The notes beneath the pieces were generated by a model. That model searched no databases and had not been told where the DNA came from. It was given only the letters and a program-made list of their open reading frames with translations. Below, in pieces: positions 7,846 through 16,023 of a DNA stretch of 36,729 nt (its first letter is position 1; every line of letters starts with the position of its first letter). The translations under genes and the position numbers were made by a program. The stretch spans positions 1 through 36,729 of the forward strand of contig JAKBAC010000014.1 of assembly GCA_021809365.1 (NCBI GenBank), given 5' to 3'. Source of the stretch: Planctomycetota bacterium. GTDB taxonomy: Bacteria > Planctomycetota > Phycisphaerae > WQYP01.

Positions 7846-8751
7846 ATGCGCCTTACGAAAATGCACGGAATCGGAAACGACTATATATATGTCGATGTAT
7901 TTAATCAAACGGTCCGCGATCCGGAAGCTCTGGCGGTGAAAATATCGGATCGGCATTTCGGTGTGGGTGGTGACGGATTGATTTTAATCGGCCCGCCATC
8001 GGCGGCGGCGGCCTCGCAGGGGGCTTGTGTGCGCATGCGCATGTTCAATGCCGACGGCAGTGAGTCGGAAATGTGCGGCAACGGCGTGCGCTGCGTGGCG
8101 AAGTATGCTTTTGATCATCGGCTGACCACGGCCAATCCCGTACGCGTGGAAACTGGAGCGGGGGTATTGACGCTGGATTTATGGATTGAACGCGGCAAGG
8201 TGAACCGTGTGACGGTGAACATGGGAAAGCCGATTCTAAAAGCGGCGGAGATTCCGGTAAAAATTCCAGGATTGGATCAGGTGGTAAATCATCCCTGGCG
8301 CGATGTGATCAAACTCGGCGATCTGTCGGCGGGACCGGATTGGATCAACGCGGCGGGCGTGGAAGCGAACATGACGTGCGTGTCGATGGGGAATCCGCAT
8401 CTGGTTTTGTTCTGTAAAAAGCTGGACAAAGTTCCGCTGGAAGTGATCGGGCCGCATCTGGAAAATCATCCGATCTTTCCGCGTCGCGTGAATACTCATT
8501 TTGTACAGGTACACCAGGCCGGAGAATTGACCATGCGCACCTGGGAACGCGGTAGCGGCATCACGCTGGCCTGCGGCACCGGGGCGGCGGCCGTATGCGT
8601 GGCCGGTGTTCTGACCGGCAAGACCAACCGGATCATCCTGGCGAATCTTCCCGGCGGCCAATTGGCGCTCAAATGGAATCAGGCGGACGAAAGTGTCTAC
8701 ATGACCGGCCCCGCAATGGAAGTGTTTGCCGGGGAATGGCCGGAGGATTGA
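7846..8751 (+). CDS. dapF: Diaminopimelate epimerase
   Basis: A 301-residue PLP-independent epimerase that converts LL- to meso-diaminopimelate for lysine and peptidoglycan synthesis. The two catalytic cysteines are Cys77 (SEMCGNGVRC) and Cys243 (LACGTGAAAV), each in its family context, and the N-terminus MRLTKMHGIGNDYIYVD is typical. The ATG at 7846 has GGGAG at 7834-7838, seven bases upstream. The frame stays open upstream to 7603, but that part is derived from the repeat element and is not protein coding. It is a little longer than the E. coli enzyme, with extra residues around 50-62 and 140-165. It converges on apt with 21 bp between stops. Confidence 0.95.
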   Translation: MRLTKMHGIGNDYIYVDVFNQTVRDPEALAVKISDRHFGVGGDGLILIGPPSAAAASQGACVRMRMFNADGSESEMCGNGVRCVAKYAFDHRLTTANPVRVETGAGVLTLDLWIERGKVNRVTVNMGKPILKAAEIPVKIPGLDQVVNHPWRDVIKLGDLSAGPDWINAAGVEANMTCVSMGNPHLVLFCKKLDKVPLEVIGPHLENHPIFPRRVNTHFVQVHQAGELTMRTWERGSGITLACGTGAAAVCVAGVLTGKTNRIILANLPGGQLALKWNQADESVYMTGPAMEVFAGEWPED

Positions 8752-8772
8752 TGGTCGGGGGCGTGAAGTTCA

Positions 8773-9294
8773 TCAGGAATCGTAGGTGATGACACTGTGC
8801 AGATCGTATGCATGAAACTTTGTGCGGGCATGTAGAAAACCCAGTTCAATAAGCACTGCAATTCCGATGATATTACCGCCGAGGTTTTCGACCAGTTGGC
8901 AACAGGCCTTCATGGTACCTCCGGTGGCTAGCAGGTCGTCCACCAGCAGACACTTCTGGTCACGTAAAACCGCATCGCTGTGAATCTCGAGCGTATCCTG
9001 ACCATATTCCAGATCATAGGTAATGGAGGCTTTATGTGATGGCAGCTTTTTTGGTTTTCGGATGGGAATAAAGCCGCAGGAAAGTGCCTGGGCCAGCGCG
9101 GTGCCGAAGATAAAGCCGCGTGACTCGGCACCGATCACCAATTCAATGCCTTTGCCGCGAAAGGGGTTGGCAAGCAATTCAACCGACAGGGCCAATCCCG
9201 CCGGATCGCGCAAAAGAGGGGTAATATCCTTAAAGACAATGCCCGGTTTGGGAAAATCCGGTACATCGCGTATGAGTTTTCGTAGCTGCAGCAT
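8773..9294 (-). CDS. apt: Adenine phosphoribosyltransferase
   Basis: A 173-residue purine-salvage enzyme that makes AMP from adenine and PRPP in the cytoplasm. The PRPP-binding motif LLVDDLLATGGT lies at about residues 116-127, the APRT N-terminal signature VPDFPKPGIVFKDITPLL at 11-28, and the ESRGFIFG loop at 57-64. I chose the ATG at 9294, which has GGAG eight bases upstream; a GTG three codons earlier at 9303 overlaps that site and is less likely. Length is normal for the family. It stands alone on the minus strand, divergent from the AAA ATPase gene and convergent with dapF. Confidence 0.95.
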   Translation of the reverse strand: MLQLRKLIRDVPDFPKPGIVFKDITPLLRDPAGLALSVELLANPFRGKGIELVIGAESRGFIFGTALAQALSCGFIPIRKPKKLPSHKASITYDLEYGQDTLEIHSDAVLRDQKCLLVDDLLATGGTMKACCQLVENLGGNIIGIAVLIELGFLHARTKFHAYDLHSVITYDS

Positions 9295-9508
9295 CCATGT
9301 CACTCCAATTCAAGACAGTCAAGCTATTGGGATATGATATGGGCCTATGACCGTTTCTGTCCAAAGGTACGGGCGGTTAACGAGGAACAGCGAGCGACTG
9401 ACACGGTGTGTATTCTCGGCAGTCCCTTCATGACGACCCCGCCAGCAACGGCTTGGGCTTGCATAAGTCGGTTACAGGACCATGACTAAATATTATGGAG
9501 GTGATTTA

Positions 9509-9537
9509 TTGCAATTAAATGTCATAATATATATAGT
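9509..9537 (+). promoter_or_regulatory. Promoter for the AAA/DUF4143 gene
   Basis: -35 TTGCAA at 9509-9514 and -10 TATAGT at 9532-9537 with an ideal 17-bp spacer in an AT-rich stretch unlike the GC-rich surroundings. Transcription would begin near 9544, inside the palindrome that follows. Confidence 0.55.
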
Positions 9538-9542
9538 ATGGT

Positions 9543-9567
9543 AATGATATATTGACTAAATATCATT
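9543..9567. promoter_or_regulatory. Candidate operator palindrome
   Basis: Perfect 8-bp arms AATGATAT (9543-9550) and ATATCATT (9560-9567) around a 9-bp spacer, placed at the predicted transcription start. The 11-mer TGACTAAATAT inside it (9553-9563) also occurs at 9483-9493, 70 bp upstream, suggesting two sites for one regulator. The AAGGA ribosome-binding site follows at 9571-9575. Confidence 0.5.
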
Positions 9568-9584
9568 AGTAAGGACGTTCTGCT

Positions 9585-11024
9585 ATGGATTTCTTAAACC
9601 GCGACGAGGTACTTGCGGCCATTCATGGATTTAATCCATGGTGGAGCAAAACACCGGCACCACAGCCGAAATTCCGTCGATTGGCATTTGCCTCGTGCCG
9701 CCGTTATTTAGCTCAAGCGGGGTTGCGTCGGGCGATTCTGCTTTCCGGCCCGCGACGTGTGGGCAAGACCACAATTCTTCTTCAACTCGCCAACGCGCTG
9801 ATTGCCGACGGTGCGGATCCCGCGGGTATCTTGTATCTGAGCCTTGATCATCCCTTGATTAAGCTCTATACGCTGCCGAAGATTCTCGCACTCTATCGTC
9901 ACCACATCCACGCGGCGGGAAAGCCGGCGACACTCTTTCTGGATGAGGTGCAATACGCCAAAGACTGGGACTTGGAACTTAAGCAGATCGTTGATCGTCA
10001 TCCGGAAAACCGCATTGTTGCGACGGGATCTTCAAGCCTTCTGCATCGGCAAAAGGTATCGGAAAGCGGTGTGGGCCGGTGGCTGACGATTTCTGTGCCG
10101 ACGCTCTCATTTTATGAGTTTCTGCAGATTCGTTCACAATCGCCGGCGGATATTTCGCCCGGTCTGATTCCGAACGCGCTATTTGACGCATCTCCAACGG
10201 ATTTGCGCCCGCTGGCCGTGGCGTTTCGCGCACTGGAACCCCTGTTCCGCCGGTATCTGCTGCTGGGCGGTTTTCCGGAAACGGCATTGCTTGATGACGT
10301 GGTATTGTGCCAGCGAATCTTGCGCGAGGATGTCGTCGAACGGGTGCTGAAACGCGATATGACCTCTCTATTTGGTATTCGGAACATCAATGACCTTGAA
10401 AAGCTTTTCATTTATCTGTGCCTGCACAGTGGAGGCATCTTCTCCGCCCAGGCATGCGCCAAGGCTGTGGAAACCACGCAACCGACGGTGGTCAACCACA
10501 TTCAATTGCTGGAGCAGGCAAATCTCATCTATCGTCTACCGCCCAAAGCCATCGGCGGGAAAGCCATCCTGAAGGCGCGCCACAAGATTTATCTCGTGGA
10601 TGCGGCGCTGCGCAATGCCGTGCTTTTGCGCGGGGAGGAAATCTACGGCGATCCCGCTCAGATGGGCATGATCGTTGAGACGACAGTCTTGCGCCATCTG
10701 CTGGCCTATTACTACCGTGATGTGCCGCGCTTGAGTTTTTGGCGCGATCCGGCTACGGACAAGGAAGTGGATTTAATTGTGGAGAGTCCCAACTATCAGA
10801 TTCTCGTTGAAATTAAATATCGCGAGCAAGGGGTACTGGAAGCCAGGGATGGGGCCGTAATTTATTGCCGCGATCAAAAAATTGAGCGGGCGTATGTGAT
10901 TTCCAAATTGGAGTCCGATTTTGGCACCAGGCGCGTACGGGACGGTAAAACAGATTTCCTCTATATTCCGGCCCATATTTTCTGCTATCTCATCGGCCAG
11001 GCGGAGCGGTTGTTGTGGGAATAA
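9585..11024 (+). CDS. AAA ATPase with DUF4143 domain
   Basis: A 479-residue protein of the AAA_14/DUF4143 class, widespread in bacteria and archaea and of unproven function. Walker A is GPRRVGKTT at residues 55-63, Walker B is ATLFLDEVQ with Asp120 and Glu121, and VATGSSS (about 145-151) fits sensor 1. The C-terminal DUF4143 part ends with KEVDLIVES and ILVEIKYRE, an arrangement resembling a PD-(D/E)XK nuclease core; whether it is active is not known. The ATG has AAGGA nine bases upstream. The AT-rich promoter and operator region suggests lateral gain. The 3' end probably once overlapped the end of comEC. Confidence 0.88.
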   Translation: MDFLNRDEVLAAIHGFNPWWSKTPAPQPKFRRLAFASCRRYLAQAGLRRAILLSGPRRVGKTTILLQLANALIADGADPAGILYLSLDHPLIKLYTLPKILALYRHHIHAAGKPATLFLDEVQYAKDWDLELKQIVDRHPENRIVATGSSSLLHRQKVSESGVGRWLTISVPTLSFYEFLQIRSQSPADISPGLIPNALFDASPTDLRPLAVAFRALEPLFRRYLLLGGFPETALLDDVVLCQRILREDVVERVLKRDMTSLFGIRNINDLEKLFIYLCLHSGGIFSAQACAKAVETTQPTVVNHIQLLEQANLIYRLPPKAIGGKAILKARHKIYLVDAALRNAVLLRGEEIYGDPAQMGMIVETTVLRHLLAYYYRDVPRLSFWRDPATDKEVDLIVESPNYQILVEIKYREQGVLEARDGAVIYCRDQKIERAYVISKLESDFGTRRVRDGKTDFLYIPAHIFCYLIGQAERLLWE

Positions 11025-11312
11025 TGGTGAGATGGGGCGACGCTGGCTGATCCAGCTCAATGAACGTCTGCCTGCGCCGATGGGGGTGGCAATAATTCCG
11101 GTCATCCGTGGCGGCGGTCGCCGCAGAGCAGGAGTTTGGAGAGAGTAGATAGTAGAGCAAATAGGGCTGGAACTAAAGTGATGCTGTCGCAGGGTGAGGC
11201 ACCCCTGCGGTCTACTTTCTACTTTCTCAACACCGACGATTGCCGCGGAAAACGCGCGGTGCAAGCACGCGCGGCTAAAAGGGAATGGGGCGTCCCGGCA
11301 CCACGGTTCGGA
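11025..11312. other. Spacer mostly filled by a MITE-like element
   Basis: Between the stops of the converging DUF4143 and comEC genes. Nearly all of it is the element at 11084-11324 plus its flanking direct repeat; the remaining 46 bp next to the DUF4143 stop appears to be the former end of comEC. Confidence 0.7.
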
Positions 11313-11324
11313 TTAATTGCCACA
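11084..11324 (+). mobile_element. MITE-like element, copy 2, with 13-bp target duplication
   Basis: About 241 bp. The left end reads GGGTGGCAATAATTCCGG and the right end CGGATTAATTGCCACA, forming terminal inverted repeats around GTGGCAAT. The flanks are identical 13-mers CCTGCGCCGATGG at 11071-11083 and 11325-11337, a target-site duplication. Internally it shares GGTGAGGCACCCCTGCGGTC, CTACTTTCTCAACACCGACG and CGCGCGGTGCAAGCACGCG with the other copies. The right end provides the stop codon and last three residues of comEC. Confidence 0.88.
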
Positions 11325-13940
11325 CCTGCGCCGATGGAGCATGGACTGGATGATGGACTTCCCATGGTGCAATGATATGTTGACGGCTCCGAGGGGGCGG
11401 GTTTGAAAAAGGCGGATGCCGGTGGGTGCCAGAAGTTGTTGATCGGTGATGTGTGCGGCGTGTGTTTCTCCGGTGGCAACGATCCAATGCGGATGCACTT
11501 TTTCCAGCCACTGCACCAGCGGCGGATGAACTACGCCGGAACCCAGCAGCACCACCCCGTTGAGATGGTGAACGCTGTTCAGATGCGTCAGTACGGAACG
11601 CATGGCTTGCGTCCTTGCGATGAATAAAACCTTCTGATTCCCATGTTGGAGCAGCAAAATCAGTCCGCGCAATTTTCGGGCTGTTGCCGAAGGTTGCATC
11701 GGCCATAGTGTGGTGAGTTGGGTGTGGGTTCCAAGGGCAATGCGTTGATCATGGACGGCCGGATGAAGCGTCAGGCCGGCGGCCCCCGCAGCGTTCAAGA
11801 ATCGCGTATCAGTTGCGGTTGGATTGTTGATATCCATAGCATCGGCCCAGCCGCGTAATCCGCCATGGCGTGCGGCGATATTGGGAACAGCCGCACAATG
11901 TGCGGAATCGATTTGTGTGACAAGTACCTCATCGAGGTGCCACAACCCCAAGTGGCGCAAGGCTCCGTCAATGACTTCGGCCAGGCGGGCGGCAGAACCA
12001 AGTGAACCTGCATCCAGCAGGATATTTCTGCGGGCATGGAGCACCACCGCATCACCACTTCCGGCGTCCAGCACCCAGATTTGCGCGCCGCGGCTAGCAC
12101 CGCTCAAGGCATACCAGCTTCCCAAGCTCAACGCCCAAAAAGTGAAAGCCCCGGCGATGATGGCGCGGCGGAGGCGGAAATTGATCCGGAACATCCATGC
12201 CAGAAGGATCGCGAAGAATATCAGGATGAATATCATGGGAGGAGATCGCACTATTATTTCACTGCCGGGTAGCGCCGCCAGATACGTTACCGTTCCGGCC
12301 AGCAGATGGGCGATGGGGCCGGCAATCATGGCGGCCAGATGGCTTAAGGCGGAGGAGCCAAAGCCGGCCGCCATTTCGATAAGCCCGGCGATCAGCGCTG
12401 CGGCCACCAAAGGCAGCAGAATAAGTCCGTTCAATATCGCAAGCGGATTGAACTGATTGTAGTGGTAAGCCACCAGAGGCAACGCGACAAATGATCCGAC
12501 CAGATTAGCGGTGGTGATCGCGGCAATCCAGGCCATTGCATTGACTTTGAATGCGGCCCAGCGCGTGCCGACGGCGCGGGCGATTTCTCCTTGCCGGGTC
12601 AGCCAGGGATGGAAGAGCACGAGGTGTACGCGGTGGGCCAGGAGGATAAGGCCCAGCGTGACAATGAAGCTCAGTTGAAACGGCGGCTGAAATATCTCCG
12701 CCGGTCGCCAAAGTGTGACAATCAAAGCCGTGAGCGCCAGGATATTCAGTGCGCGCACGGGGCGGCCCAGCATCCAGGAAAGCAGTACCAGACCGGTTCC
12801 AATCGCGGCCCGCACGACCGGTGGGCCGCAAGGTGTCATCAGCATATATATAAATACAAGGATAAGTGTTGCCAGTGCGCGATAGCGCGGGCGGTGGATG
12901 AAAAACTTAAGCACCAGCCAGATGGCCGCGGCGATAATGACGACGTGCATGCCGGAAAGCGCCAGCAGGTGGGCGGCACCGGCTCTGGAAAACGCGCGGG
13001 CCAGCGGACGGATGGATGGGTCACGATACCCCAATAATAACGCGATCAGGGCGTAGCCGTTGGTGCGCTGATTGTGCGGATGATCCGCCAGCAGCCGTCG
13101 ACGCAGATGTGCTCGCCATGCGTCGAGCCATCCGCCCATGGGAAGCAGCGTTTGTTTGTCGGAAATCACGCGGATTTGTTCAGCCTGTGTGGCGGAAAGT
13201 TCGGCGAAAACACGGAATGCGGTCAAGTATTGACGGTAATCAAAGCCACCGGGATTGCTGGCACCCGGTGGGCGCGACAGCCAGCCTGTCAGTTGAACGG
13301 TCTGATTATTTTTCAGGCCCGGTAGATACCCTGGCACGCGCGCCACGACATTTCCGGTGGCTGGCACCCAGCGACCATTGACGCGACTGGCGGACATACG
13401 GCCAAAAAAGGTCGTGGACGGCCCGGTTGCAGAAAATAAAATACCACGTGGCGGAGAAGGATGAAATTCCGGCGCAGAGGTAATCAGCAGCCGCGCGGTG
13501 ATGAACCGGCGGCCATGTGCGGGTGCGGCGCGGGCGATATTATTGCGTGTCAGAAGATTCTGGTTGATCTGCCAGCGTGCGATACCGGTAACGACGATGG
13601 CGAGCGCCAAAAGACTCCATACGAACCGCCAGAGCCATCGGCGGTACTGGCCCGGGGAATTTGGTGCCGCGACGCATGTCGTGGTAGCGCCTGCAGGTTG
13701 GATTGTGCGGTCCTTTGGCCATGCGTTTCGCAAGGCGTAGCGCACCGGGAGGAAAATTGCCAGCAGCGTAAGCAAGGTAACAATGAAAAGGCTGCAACCC
13801 GCAATCCAAATGACACTGGGCGGTATGACCAGATACCGCCCGATAATGATTCCCGCGACAAACAACGCCGCCACGATCACCATGGGATCTGTCTTGGGCC
13901 AGCGGGACGGATGCGGATGATCAGTTGCCGAGTATTCCAA
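11313..13940 (-). CDS. comEC: ComEC/Rec2-family competence protein
   Basis: An 875-residue polytopic membrane protein that forms the channel for incoming single-stranded DNA in natural transformation. N-terminal membrane helices lie at about residues 20-70 and 100-125, then an OB-fold-like DUF4131 region (about 140-260), then the competence core with HLLALSGMHVVIIAA at about 324-338 and many helices. The C-terminal metallo-beta-lactamase-like domain is degenerate: DAGSGDA replaces the usual DVGQGDA, and TQIDSAH replaces the His-x-His-x-Asp-His-type metal motif. I chose the TTG at 13940 because GAGGGA lies just upstream and the longer frame to 14030 runs through an intrinsic terminator; an ATG at 13883 is the alternative. 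The last residues come from a mobile element. Confidence 0.88.
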   Translation of the reverse strand: MEYSATDHPHPSRWPKTDPMVIVAALFVAGIIIGRYLVIPPSVIWIAGCSLFIVTLLTLLAIFLPVRYALRNAWPKDRTIQPAGATTTCVAAPNSPGQYRRWLWRFVWSLLALAIVVTGIARWQINQNLLTRNNIARAAPAHGRRFITARLLITSAPEFHPSPPRGILFSATGPSTTFFGRMSASRVNGRWVPATGNVVARVPGYLPGLKNNQTVQLTGWLSRPPGASNPGGFDYRQYLTAFRVFAELSATQAEQIRVISDKQTLLPMGGWLDAWRAHLRRRLLADHPHNQRTNGYALIALLLGYRDPSIRPLARAFSRAGAAHLLALSGMHVVIIAAAIWLVLKFFIHRPRYRALATLILVFIYMLMTPCGPPVVRAAIGTGLVLLSWMLGRPVRALNILALTALIVTLWRPAEIFQPPFQLSFIVTLGLILLAHRVHLVLFHPWLTRQGEIARAVGTRWAAFKVNAMAWIAAITTANLVGSFVALPLVAYHYNQFNPLAILNGLILLPLVAAALIAGLIEMAAGFGSSALSHLAAMIAGPIAHLLAGTVTYLAALPGSEIIVRSPPMIFILIFFAILLAWMFRINFRLRRAIIAGAFTFWALSLGSWYALSGASRGAQIWVLDAGSGDAVVLHARRNILLDAGSLGSAARLAEVIDGALRHLGLWHLDEVLVTQIDSAHCAAVPNIAARHGGLRGWADAMDINNPTATDTRFLNAAGAAGLTLHPAVHDQRIALGTHTQLTTLWPMQPSATARKLRGLILLLQHGNQKVLFIARTQAMRSVLTHLNSVHHLNGVVLLGSGVVHPPLVQWLEKVHPHWIVATGETHAAHITDQQLLAPTGIRLFQTRPLGAVNISLHHGKSIIQSMLHRRRCGN

Positions 13941-13968
13941 TTCATCCCTCGCCGATGCGGGTTTCAAT

Positions 13969-14009
13969 AAAAAAAACCAGGCTGGCGGCCCGAAGGAACG
14001 CCAGCCTGG
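13969..14009 (-). terminator. Intrinsic terminator upstream of comEC
   Basis: Read on the minus strand: CCAGGCTGGCG pairs perfectly with CGCCAGCCTGG over 11 bp, the loop can close further as CC-TTCG-GG (a UUCG-type tetraloop), and eight Ts follow. This is a textbook Rho-independent terminator. It lies only about 30 bp before the comEC start and 350 bp after the glyS stop. Confidence 0.88.
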
Positions 14010-14234
14010 GGAGGGAGAGAGAGAGAGCAAGTTTGGTATCTAAATCAGCACCCGCTGATCGTTATTTACCTTACACTGTATATATCGTAGCAACACCTTA
14101 AAAAACTTCAAGTCTTTTAGAGAATTTTTTTTATTTTTTTTCAGGCCTCCATTTGCGGCCCCATCAATGCCGCGTCAATATCGTATCGTAGCCTTGATTT
14201 TCAGAAAAATCCAATATTTTTTTACCTTACGCAC

Positions 14235-14354
14235 GGGCGTGGCAATATTTCCGGGCACCCGTGGATTTTCCGCGCAAAACACGCGGTGCAAGCACACGCG
14301 GCTAAAAGGGGGATGGGGTGCCCCGGTACACTGGTTCGGATGTATTGCCACACC
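14235..14354 (+). mobile_element. MITE-like element, copy 3 (internally deleted), with 10-bp target duplication
   Basis: A 120-bp derivative that keeps both ends: left GGGCGTGGCAATATTTCCGG, right GGTTCGGATGTATTGCCACA. It joins the left 26 bp directly to the right part beginning CGCGCAAAACACGCGG, losing the middle of the element. It is flanked by CCTTACGCAC at 14225-14234 and 14355-14364. The right flank contains the glyS stop codon, so insertion was immediately behind glyS. Confidence 0.88.
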
Positions 14355-14356
14355 CC

Positions 14357-16003
14357 TTACGCACCGATTTTATCGGCCAGAAATATCCGCACCTGATCGA
14401 GATGCAACCGCTCCTGCTGCAGCGTATCACGGTAACGCACCGTCACAGTCTGGTCCGAAAGCGTCTGGGTATCGACAGTAAAGCAGAAGGGCGTACCCGC
14501 TTCGTCCATTCGGGCATATCGCTTACCAATGTTCTGTTTTACGTCAAACTGAATATTCCATGTTTGGCGAAGGTCCATATAGAGGTTCTCGGCAATCTGC
14601 GGCATGCCTTCTTTGTCCACCAAGGGAAAAATTGCGGCCTTGATGGGGGCCATACGGGGATGGAATTTCATCACCACGCCGCTGGGCCGGTCCGGGTCGT
14701 CGCAATACGCCTCACAGAGCAGAGCTAATGTGCCCCGATCCGCGCCTGCGGATGGCTCAATGACATGGGGAAAATACCGCTCATTGCGTTCCTGGTCGAA
14801 GTATTTGAGTTTATCACCCAAGCCGGAAAATTCGGCATGTTGCCGGAGGTCAAAATCGGTGCGGTGGGCCACGCCTTCAAGTTCCCCAAATCCCGGATCG
14901 GTAAATGGAAAGCGATATTCAATATCACTGGTACCGGCACCATCTTTGGCGTAGTGCGCCAATTCATCGCGCTGATGCTCGCGCAATTGCAGATTGACGC
15001 TGGTAAGACCGATGCTCTGCCACCAGGCAAATCGCCAATCCCGCCACCAGGTATACCATTCGCGCGCGGTGGAGGGATGCACAAAGAATTCAATTTCCAT
15101 CTGCTCAAACTCGCGCGAGCGAAACGTAAAGTTCCGAGGCGTCACTTCATTGCGAAAGGCCTTGCCGACCTGCGCAATGCCAAAGGGAATTTTCACCCGC
15201 GATGTATCAATGACATTGCGAAAGTTGGCGAAAATTCCCTGTGCCGTTTCCGGGCGCAGATACGTCATGGAGGCATCGTCATGCACGGCACCGGTATGCG
15301 TCTGGAACATGAGATTGAATTGGCGCGGTTCGGTCAGCGAGCCGGCTTTTTGTGAAAAGGGCGAGGGAATGGTTCCCGGCGCTTGCCGCAGCAAGGCGGG
15401 ATTTAACGGGGCCAGCAGGCCCGTAACAGTCTCGCCACGCTGCTCCAGAACCACCCGATCCGCACCGCTTTCACGGATGCGCAGGGAGGAACCAGCGTCT
15501 TTGAGCATTTTCTTGCCCTGCTTATCAAATATTTCCGCAGCTTCCCCCGCGGTTGACGCGATCATTGTGATCACCGGCGGCTGGCCCGCCGTGATGGCCG
15601 CCATCAACTGTTGGTGGGAAATTTCCGAGCTATCGCCGATGGCACCGACAAACAGGCCGCACAGTTGATCCGCGCGAAACCGTTGTTTGGTATCCTTATC
15701 ATCAACCATCGGATCATTAAAACCGGTGGCATGGCCGGAGGCTTCCCAGACCCGTCGATTCATAATAATTGAGCAATCCAACCCGACCATATCAATGATG
15801 CGGCCATCCGGGCCTTTGGGAGCGCAGCGCACCACATCGCGCCACCACGCCTCTTTGAGATTGCGTTTGAGTTCCACGCCCAGCGGGCCGTAATCCCAGA
15901 AACCGTTAATGCCGCCGTAAATTTCGGAGGATTGAAAAATAAAGCCACGCCGCCGACATAAGGCGACAAGTTTTTCCATTTTGGAACTGGACGTTTCCGC
16001 CAT
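14357..16003 (-). CDS. glyS: Glycyl-tRNA synthetase, single-chain (alpha2) type
   Basis: A 548-residue class II aminoacyl-tRNA synthetase of the homodimeric type found in eukaryotes, archaea and some bacteria. It begins with the KLVALCRRRGFIFQSSEIYGG and GFWDYGPLG segments, has motif 1 around YLRPETAQGIF (248-258), motif 2 FRNEVTPRNF then REFEQMEIEFF (283-307), motif 3 around EPSAGADRG, and a C-terminal anticodon-binding domain. The part between about residues 112 and 225 is longer than in compact bacterial homologues. AGGA lies six bases before the ATG. It follows nuoH by 20 bp. The stop codon lies inside the target duplication of a mobile element. Products in this group are sometimes named GlyQS. 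Confidence 0.94.
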   Translation of the reverse strand: MAETSSSKMEKLVALCRRRGFIFQSSEIYGGINGFWDYGPLGVELKRNLKEAWWRDVVRCAPKGPDGRIIDMVGLDCSIIMNRRVWEASGHATGFNDPMVDDKDTKQRFRADQLCGLFVGAIGDSSEISHQQLMAAITAGQPPVITMIASTAGEAAEIFDKQGKKMLKDAGSSLRIRESGADRVVLEQRGETVTGLLAPLNPALLRQAPGTIPSPFSQKAGSLTEPRQFNLMFQTHTGAVHDDASMTYLRPETAQGIFANFRNVIDTSRVKIPFGIAQVGKAFRNEVTPRNFTFRSREFEQMEIEFFVHPSTAREWYTWWRDWRFAWWQSIGLTSVNLQLREHQRDELAHYAKDGAGTSDIEYRFPFTDPGFGELEGVAHRTDFDLRQHAEFSGLGDKLKYFDQERNERYFPHVIEPSAGADRGTLALLCEAYCDDPDRPSGVVMKFHPRMAPIKAAIFPLVDKEGMPQIAENLYMDLRQTWNIQFDVKQNIGKRYARMDEAGTPFCFTVDTQTLSDQTVTVRYRDTLQQERLHLDQVRIFLADKIGA

Positions 16004-16023
16004 GATGTATCCTTCGATGTTGT

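Larger units (their letters stand above)
13941..14356. other. Spacer between glyS and comEC with terminator and short element
   Basis: This 416-bp spacer holds a strong minus-strand intrinsic terminator (13969-14009), a short GA microsatellite (about 14010-14028), an AT-rich stretch with an A/T-run (14099-14142) and the internally deleted MITE copy 3. I see no protein gene. A short minus-strand transcript ending at the terminator is possible. Confidence 0.6.

Noticed and set aside
11306..11327. tRNA T-arm-like GGTTCGGATT sequences, also at 7661 and 14332
   Set aside because: These are the right ends of the MITE-like element; no cloverleaf can be drawn around them.
11136..11375. Recurring small peptide with an STFYFLNTDDC motif, also at 7496-7729 and 27627-27905
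   Set aside because: The repeated peptide is only the translation of the repeated DNA element; starts lack support and copies differ in frame continuity.
13941..14030. Upstream extension of comEC to an ATG-like start at 14030
   Set aside because: It would translate the intrinsic terminator stem and a GA microsatellite and has no ribosome-binding site.
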